Assembly: GCA_029260035.1 (NCBI GenBank)
Contig: JAJDEA010000032.1
Span: forward strand, 1 to 34,194
DNA: 34,194 bases
Direction: 5' to 3'
DNA from: Phycisphaerae bacterium
Lineage (GTDB): Bacteria > Planctomycetota > Phycisphaerae > UBA1845
The notes beneath the pieces are model-generated. The model saw only the letters and a program-made list of their open reading frames with translations, made no database searches and had not been told where the DNA came from. This document shows, piece by piece, positions 32,745-34,194 of this stretch; position 1 is the stretch's first letter; each line of letters begins with the position of its first letter. The translations under genes and the position numbers were made by a program.

Positions 32745-33683
32745 CTACAAATTGCTACTGCCAAGCGTCTCGATCATTTTCAGTGCAGCTGGACCAGCCA
32801 ATACGACAAGGATCGCCGGGAAGATGAACATAATAAGCGGCATCATCAGTTTGACAGTTGTCTTCTGTGCGCGCTCTTCCGCCGCCTGCCGACGTTTCGT
32901 GCGAAGCGCCGCGGACTGTCGACGAAGAGCCGCCGAAATACTCGTTCCGAATCGCTCTGCCTGGTTAATGACACCAACCAATGATCGGGATTCGTCCAAC
33001 CCTGTTCGAGATGCGAAGTTGTCCAGCGCCTCACTGCGAGGAACACCCATTTGCGACTCGAGCGTGACAATTTGCAATTCCTCGGCTAGCGCAGGATGCA
33101 CATTGCTCATTTCGTCACCAACGCGCTGTACGGCGGCATCCAACCCAAGCCCCGACTCAACTGAAATAACCATCAAGTCGAGCGTATCTGGCAGGCCTTT
33201 GCGGACCATATCTTTTCGCTTGGACACAGCCATGCTCAACCAAATATTCGGCCCCATGAATCCAAAACCTGCTCCCATCAACGTTGCCCCGATTGCGTTA
33301 ATGAGTTGGTAGCTATTTGCCCACGAAAATGCCGCTGCTCCGATGGCTAATGCAATCGCCACCACGGTCTTACTCGCGAGGAAAGTGGTCACGACGCCTT
33401 CACGCCGGAATCCTCCGTTTGCCAACTTCATACGGAGTTTCGACATTTCCTCGGCGTCTGTCACCATTGCTGGTTTAATAGCAATAGGAGCAACCGACTC
33501 CATCATACGTTTGGCAACAGATTCTTTGGCTTGCTGGCGCACCGCGGCCACAGCATTTTGCGCGCTACGTCCCGACATACGACGCTTGATCGCGTCATCG
33601 TCTTTGTTCTTTTTCGGCATGACGGCGTAGACCACGAGTGTGATGGAAACCACAATCATTAGTCCAAGCAGATAGATTTCCAT
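32745..33683 (-). CDS. tadC: TadC-like type II secretion F family protein
   Basis: Inner-membrane platform protein of a Tad (Flp) pilus assembly system. The ATG at 33683 has GGAGGT seven bases upstream and starts with a membrane helix (MEIYLLGLMIVVSITLVVYAV), so it is preferred over an earlier in-frame start; the protein is 312 aa. The T2SSF domain is at about 165-290: LPDTLDLMVISVESGLGLDAAVQRVG, then NFASRTGLDESRSLVGVINQAERFGTSI and a final helix pair ending near LIMFIFPAILVVLAG. Middle helices lie at about 105-150. It follows the TadB-like gene by 82 bases. The order TadB then TadC is the usual one. Confidence 0.92.
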   Translation of the reverse strand: MEIYLLGLMIVVSITLVVYAVMPKKNKDDDAIKRRMSGRSAQNAVAAVRQQAKESVAKRMMESVAPIAIKPAMVTDAEEMSKLRMKLANGGFRREGVVTTFLASKTVVAIALAIGAAAFSWANSYQLINAIGATLMGAGFGFMGPNIWLSMAVSKRKDMVRKGLPDTLDLMVISVESGLGLDAAVQRVGDEMSNVHPALAEELQIVTLESQMGVPRSEALDNFASRTGLDESRSLVGVINQAERFGTSISAALRRQSAALRTKRRQAAEERAQKTTVKLMMPLIMFIFPAILVVLAGPAALKMIETLGSSNL

Positions 33684-33765
33684 TCGACTACCTCCAAACC
33701 GCCTGACAAACACTTTGCTCAAGAACACGAGACAATACGAGCAGACTTTGTAGAAAGCCGCACAA

Positions 33766-34194
33766 CTACACTTTGATATTGACGATCCATCGGATCATCG
33801 CGATTCCCATTAGCTGCATACCGCCCGCAATCATTAACATCATTTGCCCCATAGGCTCTTCAACCAGGATGGCGCCGTATTCCGGATTGAGATACATCAC
33901 GGCAGAGAACACAAGAATAGGCAAGGCAAAGAGAACCCAACCAGACAATCGACCTTCCGCCGTCAACCCTCTGACAAGACCGGCCAATTCGATACGTTCA
34001 CGAATCACGCCGCTGATTTTCTCAAGAACCTCAGCCAAGTCACCACCGGTTTGACGCTGAATCATCACAGCAGTCACAAAAAACTTGACATCGAGCGAGT
34101 CAACCCGGCGAGCCATAGACTGCAAAGCGTCCTCGATTTTGACGCCAAGGTTTTGCTCGTAGTACACCTTCGCGAATTCAGTCGCGATCGGAGG
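33766..34194 (-). CDS. tadB: TadB-like type II secretion F family protein, partial
   Basis: C-terminal 142 or so residues of an inner-membrane platform protein; the frame is open at the window edge (PPIATEFAKVYYEQNLG), so the N-terminus lies outside. The T2SSF domain shows LGVKIEDALQSMARRVDSLD, FFVTAVMIQRQTGGDLAEVLEKIS and a C-terminal double helix (SGWVLFALPILVFSAVMYL and MLMIAGGMQLMGIAMIRWIV). The motif Q-x-x-GG-x-LA is the family hallmark. TadB and TadC form a complex driven by the TadA ATPase, which would be encoded beyond the right edge. Confidence 0.92.
   Translation of the reverse strand, partial: PPIATEFAKVYYEQNLGVKIEDALQSMARRVDSLDVKFFVTAVMIQRQTGGDLAEVLEKISGVIRERIELAGLVRGLTAEGRLSGWVLFALPILVFSAVMYLNPEYGAILVEEPMGQMMLMIAGGMQLMGIAMIRWIVNIKV

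Overview
The window is a gene-dense stretch of a Gram-negative chromosome. It carries lipid A genes (lpxK, an LpxL-type acyltransferase), a LolA-type carrier, a heptose-bisphosphate-phosphatase-like gene, a tripartite RND pump, Tad pilus genes, a Maf-type glycosyltransferase and a small HU-like protein with a lysine-rich N-terminal tail. This mixture, including a TPR-fused sulfatase-fold protein and a Maf protein paired with a nucleotidyltransferase/SPASM protein, fits Planctomycetota best. That assignment is an inference from gene content, since there is no rRNA in the window. I saw no tRNA, CRISPR array, insertion sequence or phage gene.

Region 1 (1-7297) looks like a lipid or pigment biosynthesis locus. 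On the minus strand a tightly overlapping operon runs acyl carrier protein, FabZ/FabA-like dehydratase, LolA-like carrier, LpxL-like acyltransferase and a beta-ketoacyl synthase. The synthase runs off the left edge and seems to enter a second synthase domain. Divergently, on the plus strand, lie an ABC-2 permease, a GT2 glycosyltransferase fused to DUF2062 and a NodB-type polysaccharide deacetylase. The set resembles aryl polyene, flexirubin or xanthomonadin loci, but the product cannot be read from the sequence.

Region 2 (7558-13661) holds a transaldolase and, convergent with it, a four-gene overlapping operon: HAD hydrolase, aat, a Maf-like glycosyltransferase, and a nucleotidyltransferase fused to a radical-SAM-like/SPASM domain. 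The last protein lacks the CX3CX2C iron-sulfur motif of radical SAM enzymes.

Region 3 (13962-24318) is a heavy-metal (probably Cu/Ag) module. On the minus strand are a His-rich triple TRASH/YHS periplasmic protein, a TolC-like outer membrane protein, a membrane fusion protein with three heavy-metal-binding domains, and a CusA-like RND pump. A divergent ECF sigma factor and zinc-finger anti-sigma factor are the likely regulators.

Region 4 (24436-34194) has a sulfatase-fold/TPR protein, about 1 kb that is mostly non-coding, the HU-like gene with a clear terminator, and a minus-strand operon MEMO-family protein, LpxK, deoxyhypusine-synthase-like protein, membrane-anchored GmhB-like phosphatase. 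It ends with TadC and a partial TadB. Most operon joins overlap by ATGA or TAATG, suggesting translational coupling.
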